From: Sulfurovum sp. XGS-02
GTDB lineage: Bacteria > Campylobacterota > Campylobacteria > Campylobacterales > Sulfurovaceae
DNA: 64,000 nt
Direction of reading: 5' to 3'
NCBI RefSeq assembly: GCF_023213175.1
Contig: NZ_CP093312.1
Span: 620,001-684,000 of the forward strand
The position numbers and the translations under genes are program-made. Below the pieces are notes generated by a model. That model was not told the DNA's origin. It worked only from the letters and a program-made list of their open reading frames with translations, and ran no database searches. Numbering within the stretch: the stretch's first letter is position 1; each line of letters opens with the position of its first letter. Positions 17,527 through 26,991 of the stretch are shown here, one piece after another.

Positions 17527-18471
17527 TTAGAGTTCGATGGTATACTTTTTAAATTTGTGCAGTTTTTTCTGGGCTTTGTGCAGTAACTTTTTTTGCTTCT
17601 TGGATGTTTTAACCAGGAGTCTCTTCTCAAGTTTCTCACAGTGGGCTATACTTTTCTTCTTTGATTTAAAATAGTCGTGTAGGAGTTCGTTCTGATTTAC
17701 CATATCATTGAAATCCCCAAGTATGGTTTGCAGTTTTTTACCCTTTTCGATCATCTTTTCGATCTTTTTTTCACCAAAGATATGTTGGAACTCTTCAAGG
17801 AGATAACGAAATTTTTTCAGTGCTATCCTGATCTTATGGAGTTTTTTATCACTAAAGTGCTTTTCCAAAGCATCGATCCTCTGTATGATCTTCAGGTGTA
17901 GATCTTTGATCACCTTTTTGGCGGTTTCTTTGATGGTACCGATCACATTATCCGGAGTGCGGAGGGTATCATTTTGCAGGGAAAGTTGGTATTCATACAC
18001 AAAATCTTCAAATGTTTTTCCGTTGAACATCTCTTCGATAAGGTGCTGTTCATGTGCCTGTTGGGCTTTGATATCCTCTTGAATAAGCTCATGCTCTCTA
18101 TCTACCTCTTTCAAACGTTCCTTGATCACATCAAGATCACGTTTCCTGTTCGTCTGCGTCGCAAAGTCGCTGAGGTTTTGATAGAAGTATGCAAGTCGGT
18201 CTTCGGGAAAGAGAAAACTGAACTCTTTTAAAAAAGCTCTGGATTTTCTGATATTGACCCTCAGTTGGTGTAGGTCCTCTGCCTCATCATATAAGAGGAT
18301 GCGTTCTTTGTAAAAGAGTATAGAGAGAAGAAATTTATACAGGATCACGCGAAGGGCATCAATGGGGGGTAGATCAGGGATAAAATAGGCATCAAGTTCA
18401 TCCATACTTTTTGCCTCAAGTGCTTTAAAGACGGAGTCATTAAGCAGATACTTTTTCTTTATCTCTTTCAT
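17527..18471 (-). CDS. CHAD-domain protein
   Basis: This 314-aa all-helical, strongly basic protein has the CHAD pattern of paired conserved histidines and lysines: DLHQLRVNIRKSRAFLKEF (about 68-86) and KLHKIRIALKKFRYLLEEF (about 215-233), with RDLDV between. CHAD domains bind polyphosphate, and some members sit on polyphosphate granules. No CYTH triphosphatase domain is fused. Its end lies one base from the stop of the converging secreted-protein gene. Confidence 0.85.
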   Translation of the reverse strand: MKEIKKKYLLNDSVFKALEAKSMDELDAYFIPDLPPIDALRVILYKFLLSILFYKERILLYDEAEDLHQLRVNIRKSRAFLKEFSFLFPEDRLAYFYQNLSDFATQTNRKRDLDVIKERLKEVDREHELIQEDIKAQQAHEQHLIEEMFNGKTFEDFVYEYQLSLQNDTLRTPDNVIGTIKETAKKVIKDLHLKIIQRIDALEKHFSDKKLHKIRIALKKFRYLLEEFQHIFGEKKIEKMIEKGKKLQTILGDFNDMVNQNELLHDYFKSKKKSIAHCEKLEKRLLVKTSKKQKKLLHKAQKKLHKFKKYTIEL

Positions 18472-18499
18472 GTGCTTTCCTGACTAAGCGCCTGTCTAT

Positions 18500-18763
18500 T
18501 TATTTTTTTAATTTAAAGACAGAAGGATCTTCCACCCCTATAAATATATTATAAGAAGGACCATGCTCGCCAGCAATTTCAAATTCATGTTTACAATCCA
18601 GGCCGAGGTTATTTGCATAGGATTCTATAAGTTCAACGACCTCTTTTTTTTTGGTAATGAATTCAAGTACTTTGTCACCCTCATACCCTAAGAAGCTCTT
18701 AATATAATCGATGTCAAGTTCAATCGCATACTTAATGACACTCTTCATATCTGCCTGCAACAT
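18500..18763 (-). CDS. Small acidic protein of unknown function (87 aa)
   Basis: I do not recognise this protein. The start at 18763 has AAGGA seven bases upstream, better than the internal ATG six codons later. The sequence is helical in the first half (MKSVIKYAIELDIDYIKSFLGYEGDKVLEF), with a likely beta-rich end (HEFEIAGEHGPSYNIFIGVEDPSV). It is cytosolic by appearance. It lies upstream of the CHAD gene on the same strand with a 28-bp gap and may share its transcript. Confidence 0.6.
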   Translation of the reverse strand: MLQADMKSVIKYAIELDIDYIKSFLGYEGDKVLEFITKKKEVVELIESYANNLGLDCKHEFEIAGEHGPSYNIFIGVEDPSVFKLKK

Positions 18764-18912
18764 AGAAATCCTTTTTTATCAATTGTATCATAATTTATTC
18801 GATATATATATTTTACTTTAGGGAGTAGATAAGAGGGATAGTTATGATGTCAAGCAACCCCTCATCACAAAAAAGATAAAATTTAAAAAAATATTCAAAA
18901 GAGGCACTTTAT

Positions 18913-20805
18913 ATGTACCTTCAATCTTCCTACTATCTGGATCGTATCTCTAAATATGCAGGGTCCATCGCAGCATTTCTGGTGGTTCTTCTCTCTTTTT
19001 TGGTAGCTTACGATGCAGCGATGCGTTACCTTTTTTCAGAAGGTTCGATAGCACTTCAGGAGATAGAATGGCATATGTTTGATGTGATATTTCTACTGGG
19101 GTTGACCTATGCTCTTAAACATGACAAACATGTAAGAGTAGACATTTTTTTTGAGCGTTACTCTAAAGAGAGCAGGGATATTGTACAGATACTCTCAATG
19201 CTCTGTCTGGTGGTCCCTTTTTCTTTGGTTTTTCTCTCTGATGCTATAGAGATGCTGATACAGAGTTATCTCCAACATGAGATATCCAGTGATCCTGGCG
19301 GGTTGACACATCGTTACCTTATCAAGGGGGTGTTGGTGCTCTCTTTCATACTGCTTATACTACAGGCACTTAGTGAAGTGCTGAAAGCCTTTGGCAGATT
19401 GGAGAGTAAAAAAACATTGCTGGGTGTTTTGGGAATGGTGATGGTACTCGGCGGACTTATCTATACAGCGGATCATTATGATATGGCCTATTGGTTTGAT
19501 CCTATAGTGTTAATGTTCGCTTTAACACTGTTCCTGCTGATGGCCGGTTTTCAAGTCGCTTTTGTATTTGCCGGCGTGGCACTGCTTTTTGCTACGATCT
19601 CCAATGAAGTGGGGTTGAGGGTACTTGAAATGCTCCCTTACAGAACCTACGGTATCATGGGCAATGCTACACTGATGGCTGTCCCTCTTTTCATCTTTAT
19701 GGGCTTGATACTTGAAAAGTCCAAGATGGCAGAAGGTTTGTTGCTCTCTATGGGTAAACTTTTTGGTTCGATCAGAGGGGGATTGGCGATCTCTGTAGTC
19801 CTGGTAGGGGCGATACTCGCTGCAAGTACAGGTATCGTTGGTGCATCGGTGGTAATGATGAGTCTCATCGCGCTTCCCTTGATGCTTAAACATCACTACT
19901 CTCCGGCATTGGCTTCGGGGTCTATCGCTGCGAGCGGTACACTTGGGCAGCTTATCCCTCCCTCTATCATTCTCATTATTCTAGGGGATCAGATGCATCT
20001 CTCTGTAGGTGACCTTTTTCGTGCAGCAGTAGTGCCGGGGCTTTTGCTTATTGGTCTCTATATCATCTATATTCTTTTCATCTCATATCTGAACAAAGAG
20101 AGCGCACCTGCGATTGTCTCAGAAGAAGCATATGGTAAAGTGTTGAAAGAGGCATGTAAAGAGATCATTCCTCCTCTGTTGCTCATAGGTGTAGTACTGG
20201 GTTCCATCTTCGCCGGTATCGCTTCTCCTTCAGAATCGGCTGCCATAGGCGTTTTGGGTGCGATGCTACTGGCATGGGGTAAAAAGAATTTTTCGTATGA
20301 AACACTGCGCTATGCAGCGATAGAGACAGTCAAACTCACCGCGATGATCTTTATGATACTCATAGGGGCCACAGCTTTTTCACTGGTCTTCAACGAGCTT
20401 GGGGGCGGAGATATGGCGATGGCATTCTTTTCATCTGACGGGGGATTTGGAGAGATGGACGACAAGTGGATGTTCATCCTTATTGCCATGCTGGTTATTT
20501 TCTTGTTGGGTTTCTTTATCGATTTTATTGAGATCGCTTTTGTGGTTGTACCTATTTTAGTGCCTATCGTGGCATCTTTGGCTATAGACCCTGTGTGGTT
20601 TGCCATACTTATAGCGATGAACCTGCAGGCATCATTCTTGACACCTCCATTCGGTTTCGCACTTTTTTACCTTAAGGGTGCTGCAGGGAACAAAGTAACT
20701 ACCGGATCCATATACAAGGGTGTCATACCTTTTATAGGATTACAGCTCTTGGCACTGATGATCATCCTCTTTTATCCGGATCTGATCTATCTGTTCGGGA
20801 AGTAG
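18913..20805 (+). CDS. Fused TRAP transporter permease (DctQ-DctM)
   Basis: This 630-aa inner-membrane protein fuses the small and large permease subunits of a TRAP transporter. Residues 1-170 are the DctQ part (four helices, with QEIEWHMFDVIFLLGLTYALKHDKHVRVD). The remainder is DctM: GNATLMAVPLFIFMGLILEKS, IVGASVVMMSLIALPLM, GSIAASGTLGQLIPPSI and TPPFGFALFYLKG. TRAP systems take up organic acids with a periplasmic binding protein. No dctP gene is visible in the window, so the substrate is unknown. Confidence 0.93.
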   Translation: MYLQSSYYLDRISKYAGSIAAFLVVLLSFLVAYDAAMRYLFSEGSIALQEIEWHMFDVIFLLGLTYALKHDKHVRVDIFFERYSKESRDIVQILSMLCLVVPFSLVFLSDAIEMLIQSYLQHEISSDPGGLTHRYLIKGVLVLSFILLILQALSEVLKAFGRLESKKTLLGVLGMVMVLGGLIYTADHYDMAYWFDPIVLMFALTLFLLMAGFQVAFVFAGVALLFATISNEVGLRVLEMLPYRTYGIMGNATLMAVPLFIFMGLILEKSKMAEGLLLSMGKLFGSIRGGLAISVVLVGAILAASTGIVGASVVMMSLIALPLMLKHHYSPALASGSIAASGTLGQLIPPSIILIILGDQMHLSVGDLFRAAVVPGLLLIGLYIIYILFISYLNKESAPAIVSEEAYGKVLKEACKEIIPPLLLIGVVLGSIFAGIASPSESAAIGVLGAMLLAWGKKNFSYETLRYAAIETVKLTAMIFMILIGATAFSLVFNELGGGDMAMAFFSSDGGFGEMDDKWMFILIAMLVIFLLGFFIDFIEIAFVVVPILVPIVASLAIDPVWFAILIAMNLQASFLTPPFGFALFYLKGAAGNKVTTGSIYKGVIPFIGLQLLALMIILFYPDLIYLFGK

Positions 20806-20841
20806 TATCATAGATGGTAAAGCATAAGGGAGAAGGATAAT

Positions 20842-21810
20842 ATGACGGCAAGAGAAGCGATTAAAATATTGGAAGATAGAATGAATGCAGCTGTGCTAGG
20901 GCAGGAGCATATCATTTCGAGATTGATCATGGCACTGCTTGCTGACGGTAATATACTTGTAGAAGGGTTGCCGGGACTGGCGAAGACCAGGGCTGTACGT
21001 GCGATGGCAGATGCAATAGAAGGGAAGTTTTCACGTATACAGTTCACGCCTGACCTACTTCCTTCAGATGTGATAGGATCTCAATTATTACAAAATGAGG
21101 AGGGGAAACAAACTTTCCATTTTCACCCGGGTCCGATCTTCGGAAATATCATTCTGGCAGATGAGATCAACCGTGCCCCTGCCAAAATACAATCAGCCAT
21201 GCTTGAAGCGATGGAAGAACGGCAGGTGACCGTGGCTGGAAAAACCTATAAACTTCCTGAACTCTTTATCGTGATGGCCACACAGAATCCTTTGGAACAG
21301 GAAGGAACTTTCCCCTTGTCAGAGGCACAGAAAGACCGGTTTTTTATGCATGTGAAGATCGACTATGCGAAAATGGATGCAGAATTTCAAATGATCAAAA
21401 TGATACAAGACGAGAGGTTCAGTGACCCTGCCCCTCAAACAAAGATCTCCCAGGAGAGGATCTTTGCGGCACGCCGTGAGGTTGCGCAAGTCAAATTCAG
21501 TGATGCACTTGGTCATTACATGGTAGAGTTGGTCTTTGCAACACGTTATCCGCTCAGGTACAGTAAACAGCTTGATGTAATGATCGATGTGGGGGTAAGC
21601 CCGCGTGCAACCCTAGCATTGACACAGTGTGCACAAGCCAATGCATGGATGCATGGCAGAGATGAAATGAGAGTAGAAGATATAAAAGCTGTCATCCATG
21701 ATGTGTTCCATCATCGTCTGGTCATCAGTGAACATGCCCTTCAGAATAAAAGAACACCAGAAGGGATCATAGATATTATCCTGGAGCAGGTACCATTCCC
21801 AAAGCATTAG
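20842..21810 (+). CDS. MoxR-family AAA+ ATPase
   Basis: This 322-aa protein has Walker A GLPGLAKT (about 42-49), Walker B ILADEINRAPAK (about 104-115) and sensor 1 VMATQNPLEQEGTFPLSEAQKDRF. The C-terminal lid ends RVEDIKAVIHDVFHHR. MoxR ATPases remodel protein complexes, often with a DUF58 or VWA partner beside them. None is encoded here: the next gene is on the other strand. A strong RBS (GGAGAAGGA) precedes the ATG, 36 bp after the TRAP gene. Confidence 0.92.
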   Translation: MTAREAIKILEDRMNAAVLGQEHIISRLIMALLADGNILVEGLPGLAKTRAVRAMADAIEGKFSRIQFTPDLLPSDVIGSQLLQNEEGKQTFHFHPGPIFGNIILADEINRAPAKIQSAMLEAMEERQVTVAGKTYKLPELFIVMATQNPLEQEGTFPLSEAQKDRFFMHVKIDYAKMDAEFQMIKMIQDERFSDPAPQTKISQERIFAARREVAQVKFSDALGHYMVELVFATRYPLRYSKQLDVMIDVGVSPRATLALTQCAQANAWMHGRDEMRVEDIKAVIHDVFHHRLVISEHALQNKRTPEGIIDIILEQVPFPKH

Positions 21811-21855
21811 GTAAAGAGTCGACTGAAGAGTGATCCCTGTTTAAAGAGAAATAGT

Positions 21856-22245
21856 TTATCCTAATCTTGGTTCCCAACGGTTAGGTAAGAGTTCATTTAG
21901 AGTCATATATGTTTCTTCAGAGAGATATACTTTGGTATGGATATTCTTCTTATCGATTTGAAACATCAATTCTCTGCATCGTCCACATGGCGGCCTGATG
22001 GAGTCTGAACTTACAGCCACGATCATTTCGATCTGTGTCTCTCTGTACTTTAGCATTTGGGCAATCGCCGAATGTTCTGCACAAAACCCGATACCACAGG
22101 CTATATCAATGTTAATACCTGTGTAAAGATTTCCCTGACTTGTCAAAAGTGCAGCAGCAACGGATCCTGCAGAATAGTTATCGCTACTTAGCGTATATTC
22201 TCCGAGTATCTTGTGTGCCTCTTCAATCAATTTTTTTGCGTTCAC
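21856..22245 (-). CDS. Cytidine/blasticidin-deaminase-like zinc enzyme
   Basis: This 129-aa protein has the deaminase zinc site: CAEH at 55-58 (the glutamate is the proton shuttle) and PCGRC at 86-90. That matches tetrameric cytidine deaminases. N45 in YTGINID also fits substrate binding. Cytidine salvage is the simplest role, but blasticidin-S deaminase-like and other nucleoside deaminases look the same. It converges with moxR and is divergent from the 72-aa gene. Confidence 0.82.
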   Translation of the reverse strand: MNAKKLIEEAHKILGEYTLSSDNYSAGSVAAALLTSQGNLYTGINIDIACGIGFCAEHSAIAQMLKYRETQIEMIVAVSSDSIRPPCGRCRELMFQIDKKNIHTKVYLSEETYMTLNELLPNRWEPRLG

Positions 22246-22345
22246 ACTACCCCTTTGTATGTGTAGTTCTTCTCTTGGCAGTATATCAAAATATTCGTAC
22301 TATTTAAAAAAGAAGAAAACAGAGTTCTTACAGTAAAATACATAC

Positions 22346-22564
22346 ATGGAACAACATATAAAATTAGAACTTAAACAAACTACTGTAGAAAATCTCAAGA
22401 GTTTTTCTGAGATACTCAACAAAGACATCAACACAATGCTTGAAGAGGCATTGGAAGAGTACTTCGAGTCTCAGCAGCAGAAGCTTATGGAGAAAAATCT
22501 TTTCGATGAGAATGCCATGACGAACCTGGACTTCGATGAATTTTGGGATGATCTGGATATTTAG
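22346..22564 (+). CDS. Small acidic protein, ribbon-helix-helix-like N-terminus (72 aa)
   Basis: The protein is short and acidic at the C-terminus (NLDFDEFWDDLDI). Its first 45 residues (KLELKQTTVENLKSFSEILNKDINTMLEEALEEYF) look like a strand followed by two helices, as in ribbon-helix-helix proteins. There is no toxin gene beside it. Its stop touches the GTG start of the kinase-like gene, so it is coupled to it. An antitoxin-like or regulatory role is only a guess. Confidence 0.55.
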   Translation: MEQHIKLELKQTTVENLKSFSEILNKDINTMLEEALEEYFESQQQKLMEKNLFDENAMTNLDFDEFWDDLDI

Positions 22565-23410
22565 GTGAAAGAGGCACTCAGTGAAGTTTTAGGCCAGGAT
22601 GTAAAACGTTTGGACCTGCTGCAGCAAGGCCAGATCGGAAGCATATACGTTGCCAGTGTAGAAGATCGGCGTTATGTCGTAAAGCATTCTGAACAGACAG
22701 AAAAACTGGCTATAGAAGCACATATGCTTGAGGATCTGTATGCAGCTAAGATACGTGTGCCCCGTGTGATCATCTCTAAAGGACCTTTTTTAGTACTTGA
22801 GCATATTGAAACCATTGATCAACCTAAAGTGACACAAGAGATAGAAGCTGCAACGCTTTTAAGCAGACTGCACACTGAAACCAACGAAAGTCGTATGTAT
22901 GGCTACTATTACGACACGACCATCGGTCCATTCCCCCAAAAAAATGAGCAAACCCAATACAACTGGACACTTTTCCTGGGACAGATGCGTATTATGCCCA
23001 TGGCACGGCACTGTTACGACAAAGGGAAAATACCAAAGCAGATGGTTGACCGATTGGAAGGTCTGTGTCGAGATCTCTATAAACGGATAGATATGTGTAC
23101 CATTTATCCTTCATTGCTGCATGGTGATGTCTGGAGCGGGAATGTGCTTTTTGAGAAAGAGGGGGCTTGCCTCATCGATCCTGCCATTTACTATGGGGAC
23201 AAAGAGATGGAGTTGGCTTTTATACTGCTCTTTGGTACGTTTGGAGAGACGTTTTTTAATGCCTACCGGGAGATACACACTCTCAGTGACGATTTTTATG
23301 AAAATAAAGTACCGATCTATCAGATATACCCGCTTTTGGTACATGTTGCATTGTATGGTGGCAGTTATGTAGGAGAACTAGAACGTACACTTAAAAGGTT
23401 AAAGATATGA
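22565..23410 (+). CDS. Fructosamine/ketosamine-3-kinase family protein
   Basis: This 281-aa protein uses a GTG start directly after the preceding stop. The aminoglycoside-phosphotransferase fold shows VVKHSE (ATP-binding lysine), then the catalytic loop HGDVWSGN at 186-193 and the metal-binding LIDPAIYYGDKEMELAF. In this family the enzyme phosphorylates sugar-amine adducts on proteins (deglycation). Its stop overlaps the start of the TlpA-like gene, so the intact ancestor was probably a three-gene unit ending in that gene. Confidence 0.88.
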   Translation: MKEALSEVLGQDVKRLDLLQQGQIGSIYVASVEDRRYVVKHSEQTEKLAIEAHMLEDLYAAKIRVPRVIISKGPFLVLEHIETIDQPKVTQEIEAATLLSRLHTETNESRMYGYYYDTTIGPFPQKNEQTQYNWTLFLGQMRIMPMARHCYDKGKIPKQMVDRLEGLCRDLYKRIDMCTIYPSLLHGDVWSGNVLFEKEGACLIDPAIYYGDKEMELAFILLFGTFGETFFNAYREIHTLSDDFYENKVPIYQIYPLLVHVALYGGSYVGELERTLKRLKI

Positions 23411-23622
23411 ACAAATGGAAGATAAAATCCACAATCAAAGAGATCACTATCGCCTTGGTACTTTTGTTTATAGTGAGCAGTATCATCAGTTATATTCGTG
23501 CCCCTGATCTCGGATCAAACCAGCTGCCCCAGATAGAAGCAACACTTGTAGATGGCAGTATTTTTAGCATTAGGAAAGGGAAACCGTTACTCATCCATTT
23601 TTGGTCAACATCCTTTTTGTGA
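23407..23622 (+). pseudogene. 5' fragment of a membrane-anchored TlpA/thioredoxin-like gene, cut by the island
   Basis: The frame begins with a membrane anchor (ITIALVLLFIVSSIISYI) and a thioredoxin-type start. It reaches KPLLIHFWSTS and then runs into element DNA, ending two codons later (F-L-stop). The expected Cys-x-x-Cys is missing. It resumes at about 41335 as PSCPACELEAPNIE. Host sequence ends about 23613; the last codons come from the island. The gene overlaps the kinase stop (ATGA). It has the same design as the intact copy at 30785. Confidence 0.88.
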
Positions 23623-23643
23623 AAAAAATAAATAAGTACAATC
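23616..23643 (+). repeat. Left terminal inverted repeat (28 bp)
   Basis: It reads from TTTGTGAAAAA to AAGTACAATC. Its reverse complement matches 41304-41331 at 24 of 28 positions, including an exact GATTGTACTT inner end. A weaker similar sequence, inverted, occurs at 23664-23684. Confidence 0.75.
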
Positions 23644-23714
23644 AATGAAGTAAATATCTATTTTTGTAAAATTTTAAAAGTATAATTAAATGAATATTTT
23701 ATAAAGGAAATTAA

Positions 23715-24527
23715 ATGATTTATCCTAAGAAGTCAGCAACAGGACAAGCAGGTGAACACTACTTTTCTTATTGGGTACTTAAGAATTTCCAGTGGCCTTG
23801 TAGATTATTTGATATAGATCTAGGTATTGATGCCCAAGTTGAAATTTTAGATAATAATAATCACACAACAGGTAACTTTATAGCTGTTCAAATTAAAACA
23901 ACTGACTCAACAAAAACTAGTGTACCAGTCAAGGTGGAGAATCTTAAATATTGGGAATCGATAGATGATGCAGTAGTTTTGGTATTAATATGTATGAAGA
24001 AAAAGCCTAAAATTTATTGGAAGCTTATTAATGATAAAGAAATTTCTAAATATATTAAGAAGGCTAAAGTCACAAATCAGAAATCAATTTCTATTAAATT
24101 TTCAAAAGAGAATAAATTATCTAAAATGGATAAAAGTGATTTTTCAATATTACCTTATAAAGGAGACTACTATTATTTAGGAGCACTTTTAACAGAAATT
24201 AAAGATCAATGCAAAGAAATAAAACAAGACATAAAGCATGATTGTGACACTGTGTGTCTTCAGAGTATACTAGAAACCTTTAATAGTATTTGTTTTACTT
24301 TTGATGAAGTTGACCAGTTAATATTTAAATATCCAAAAATAAATTTTTATTCAATAAATATTGAAGATGTAAAAAAGTTATATCAAGAAGTGAAGGAAAT
24401 CCTTCATGAGATTTTATGGCAAATGTTTGATGCGAATCCTGAAACCAAATCAGATATGGATAAAGACTACAATAATTCAAGTTATCATAAAGAACTAAGA
24501 GCCATGATTGAAAGTAGATATTTATAA
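23715..24527 (+). CDS. DUF4365-domain protein, PD-(D/E)XK nuclease-like
   Basis: This 270-aa protein begins MIYPKKSATGQAGEHYFSYWV. Residues 36-65 show a nuclease-like core, DIDLGIDAQVEI followed by FIAVQIKTT, which fits the D...E-x-K/Q-x-K pattern of DUF4365 enzymes. These domains are common in defence islands. The C-terminal half is lysine-rich and contains no domain I recognise. It lies first in the island, 92 bp from the left terminal repeat, separated from the recombinases by 331 bp. It may be cargo or have a role at the ends. Confidence 0.75.
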   Translation: MIYPKKSATGQAGEHYFSYWVLKNFQWPCRLFDIDLGIDAQVEILDNNNHTTGNFIAVQIKTTDSTKTSVPVKVENLKYWESIDDAVVLVLICMKKKPKIYWKLINDKEISKYIKKAKVTNQKSISIKFSKENKLSKMDKSDFSILPYKGDYYYLGALLTEIKDQCKEIKQDIKHDCDTVCLQSILETFNSICFTFDEVDQLIFKYPKINFYSINIEDVKKLYQEVKEILHEILWQMFDANPETKSDMDKDYNNSSYHKELRAMIESRYL

Positions 24528-24858
24528 TTTCAATTAGTAAGAATACAAAATTTATTACAGATATTAAAACAAATAGGTAACATTTAGCTAAATCCAGTTA
24601 CATTCAAATTAAAGGCCCATTTTACGTATAGTAGTAGTTTACATAGTTTTTTATTTATGATATAATATAATTTATTTTTATAAAAAATACTTTTTTATAA
24701 AAAAACCTTTACTTTTTCCTCATTTTCCCAATATAATTTTAAAGTAAAACATTAAAAATTAGTCACCTTTTTATTTTGATATATGGCTAAAAAACTTTTA
24801 TGAGTTATTCAATGTTGCAAATATATTTTATTGTCGAAAGGGAAAAAAGAAGTATATA
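24528..24858. other. 331-bp AT-rich gap between the DUF4365 gene and the recombinases
   Basis: No gene is seen. Two adjacent copies of the palindrome TTTTTTATAAAAAA type lie at 24676-24705, separated by TAC. These could be a terminator for the DUF4365 gene, a regulator site or part of the promoter for the recombinase operon. The last 30 bp before the ATG hold a weak purine-rich RBS (GGGAAAAAAGAAG). Confidence 0.45.
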
Positions 24859-26988
24859 ATGGGAAAATTAAAAGAGTTAAAGTTTCCAACTATACAGTTA
24901 GATGAAAGAAACGATAATAGACGTATCCATTTTGATTATGTAGATGATCTATATGCCAAAAAACATTATGGAGAATACATTATCGTAAAACATTCTGAAG
25001 CAGAGAATATTTCTACATCAAGAGTTTATCTCTCAAATGATGCCCAAGTTGAATATTATTTAGGTAGAAAAAAACGTGGTGATAAACTATTCAATTGTGT
25101 ACCTGCAGTAGGTAAAGTTAATCTTTTTGATCTGTTTCCTCAATATAAAACCTTTATCAAAAGTACAATATCTTACATAATACAAGATAGACAACATTCT
25201 TCTACAGTTATGCATTATTTAATTGGTTTTAATATCTTTTTATCAGCATTGAAATCTCATGACATTGTGATAAACGAATTTAAAGAAATTACAAATGAGC
25301 ACCATGCTTTAACCTACAATTATATAAAAGTAACTGAAGGTACAAACAACTACACCATGAGGAATGTACGCAGTTTTTTTGGTGTGGTAGAACTAAATTT
25401 AGAGCATTTTATTACAACTCGTATACCTCGTTTGGGAATAGACAATTCTATTTTAGCTCTTTCATCAACTGTATCATTTCAGATTTCTTATTTTTCAGAA
25501 GTAGAGATATCAAAAATTATTAAACGAGTAAATGAATATAAAGAGTGGATGAAAGAATATGAGAATATAGAATTATTTAGTTTAAAAAATTTAGCAAAAA
25601 CATACTATGAATCACAAGGAAGTACCGAGAAAAGGCCTTTTGGTGTAACTGTTAATAGTATTTGTATTGATTTACATGGTATTAATCTAAAGTATTGGAT
25701 ACGTAGATCTAGACGAGAATATGTATATAAAAACTTATATCAAAAAAAAATGCATGAAGAGATGCTAGAGTACTGCAAAGATGGAACAAATATTGACGTT
25801 GTCGATGAAAAAATGTATGCATTTTGGCATAAAGAAATTTATCCTGATTGGCCTTTTACTAGAACTTTAGCAAAAAAATTTGACTCATCACAAATAAAAT
25901 ATTTTAGATATAGATATGCAGAAAAATTAGGGATAGATCTAAATAATTTTGATTCTCGTATTTATCCATCAGGAGCTGAAATTTATCCTCTTATTTTATT
26001 ACTATTGATATGGGAAGGAATGAATACAGAAGTTTTAAAAAATTGGAGAGTGAAAAAAAATAAGAAAGGCGAATTCAAAATTGGAAATGAGACAAGTATA
26101 GGTTTATTGATTGAAAGTACGAAAGCACGATCTAACTCAATTCAAGCAAATGTTCTTAGTAATTCGTCTAATTTTAAAAAGTATATTGATTTTTATTTGA
26201 AATGGCTTACACCTATTTATGAAAATTCTGGAAAAGATAATTTTTTTCAGTATATCTATCTGAAAGATAAAGAAGAGCCTCTAAGAATATGGAAGAGCAG
26301 TGCATTTTTTAATAATCTGAAACATTCAAAAGACTCTTTATTCGCTAAATATGAGATTTTAGAAACAAGCGGTACTAAAGTTCAGTATATTGACCATAGA
26401 CGGATAAGACCATATACAAACTATAGAGATGCCATGGCAGATTATAGTGAATTTAAAAGGCAAATGAAAAAGGGGCATGAAAATATAGATACCCTAAAAC
26501 ATTATGAAAATTCAAAAGAATGGATAGGAGATAAGAAACATAGGATCGCAAGAACACAGAATTTAATAGTGAAAATCCTAAGAGATGATGAAGATAAATA
26601 TGAAGAAAAAATTCAAAACTTATTTAATGGTCCATTAGCAGATTGTGAAGATCCTAAAAAACCAGACCATCCAGATGCTTTAACTCTTAAAAAGAATGAA
26701 ATTTGTAGTGATTGGTTTAAGTGTTTAACAATGTGTGGGAAAGCTAATGTTGTTCCCAAAGTACATGGCCCAGTAATTTATGCTTGGATTTTATATATGG
26801 AAGAAGAATATGAAAATTATTTTAGTTATGCAGACTGGGAGAAAGAATATTCAATGGATTATATGGCAGCAGTAAATACTTTTGGAGGGTTTACATTTCA
26901 TGAAAAGAATTATTCTGAAGAAAATGCATATAAGCATGAAGAGTTTGTAAAAAGAAAATTTAAACGTAAAATGAAAATAAGAGCTTGA
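24859..26988 (+). CDS. Tyrosine-recombinase-like protein with degenerate catalytic residues (709 aa)
   Basis: This 709-aa protein looks like an enlarged tyrosine recombinase. The C-terminal region has DHRRIRP at about 512-518 in the place of the usual H-x-L-R motif, then GHENIDTLKHYEN at 539-551 with a candidate tyrosine at 549. The first catalytic arginine motif is missing: EGMNTEVLKNWRVKK occupies its usual place, with N for R. The rest is unusually long, with DNA-binding-like basic patches. It may be a regulatory or structural subunit rather than a nuclease. It starts a tight operon, with three bases to the next gene. Confidence 0.72.
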   Translation: MGKLKELKFPTIQLDERNDNRRIHFDYVDDLYAKKHYGEYIIVKHSEAENISTSRVYLSNDAQVEYYLGRKKRGDKLFNCVPAVGKVNLFDLFPQYKTFIKSTISYIIQDRQHSSTVMHYLIGFNIFLSALKSHDIVINEFKEITNEHHALTYNYIKVTEGTNNYTMRNVRSFFGVVELNLEHFITTRIPRLGIDNSILALSSTVSFQISYFSEVEISKIIKRVNEYKEWMKEYENIELFSLKNLAKTYYESQGSTEKRPFGVTVNSICIDLHGINLKYWIRRSRREYVYKNLYQKKMHEEMLEYCKDGTNIDVVDEKMYAFWHKEIYPDWPFTRTLAKKFDSSQIKYFRYRYAEKLGIDLNNFDSRIYPSGAEIYPLILLLLIWEGMNTEVLKNWRVKKNKKGEFKIGNETSIGLLIESTKARSNSIQANVLSNSSNFKKYIDFYLKWLTPIYENSGKDNFFQYIYLKDKEEPLRIWKSSAFFNNLKHSKDSLFAKYEILETSGTKVQYIDHRRIRPYTNYRDAMADYSEFKRQMKKGHENIDTLKHYENSKEWIGDKKHRIARTQNLIVKILRDDEDKYEEKIQNLFNGPLADCEDPKKPDHPDALTLKKNEICSDWFKCLTMCGKANVVPKVHGPVIYAWILYMEEEYENYFSYADWEKEYSMDYMAAVNTFGGFTFHEKNYSEENAYKHEEFVKRKFKRKMKIRA

Positions 26989-26991
26989 TGA

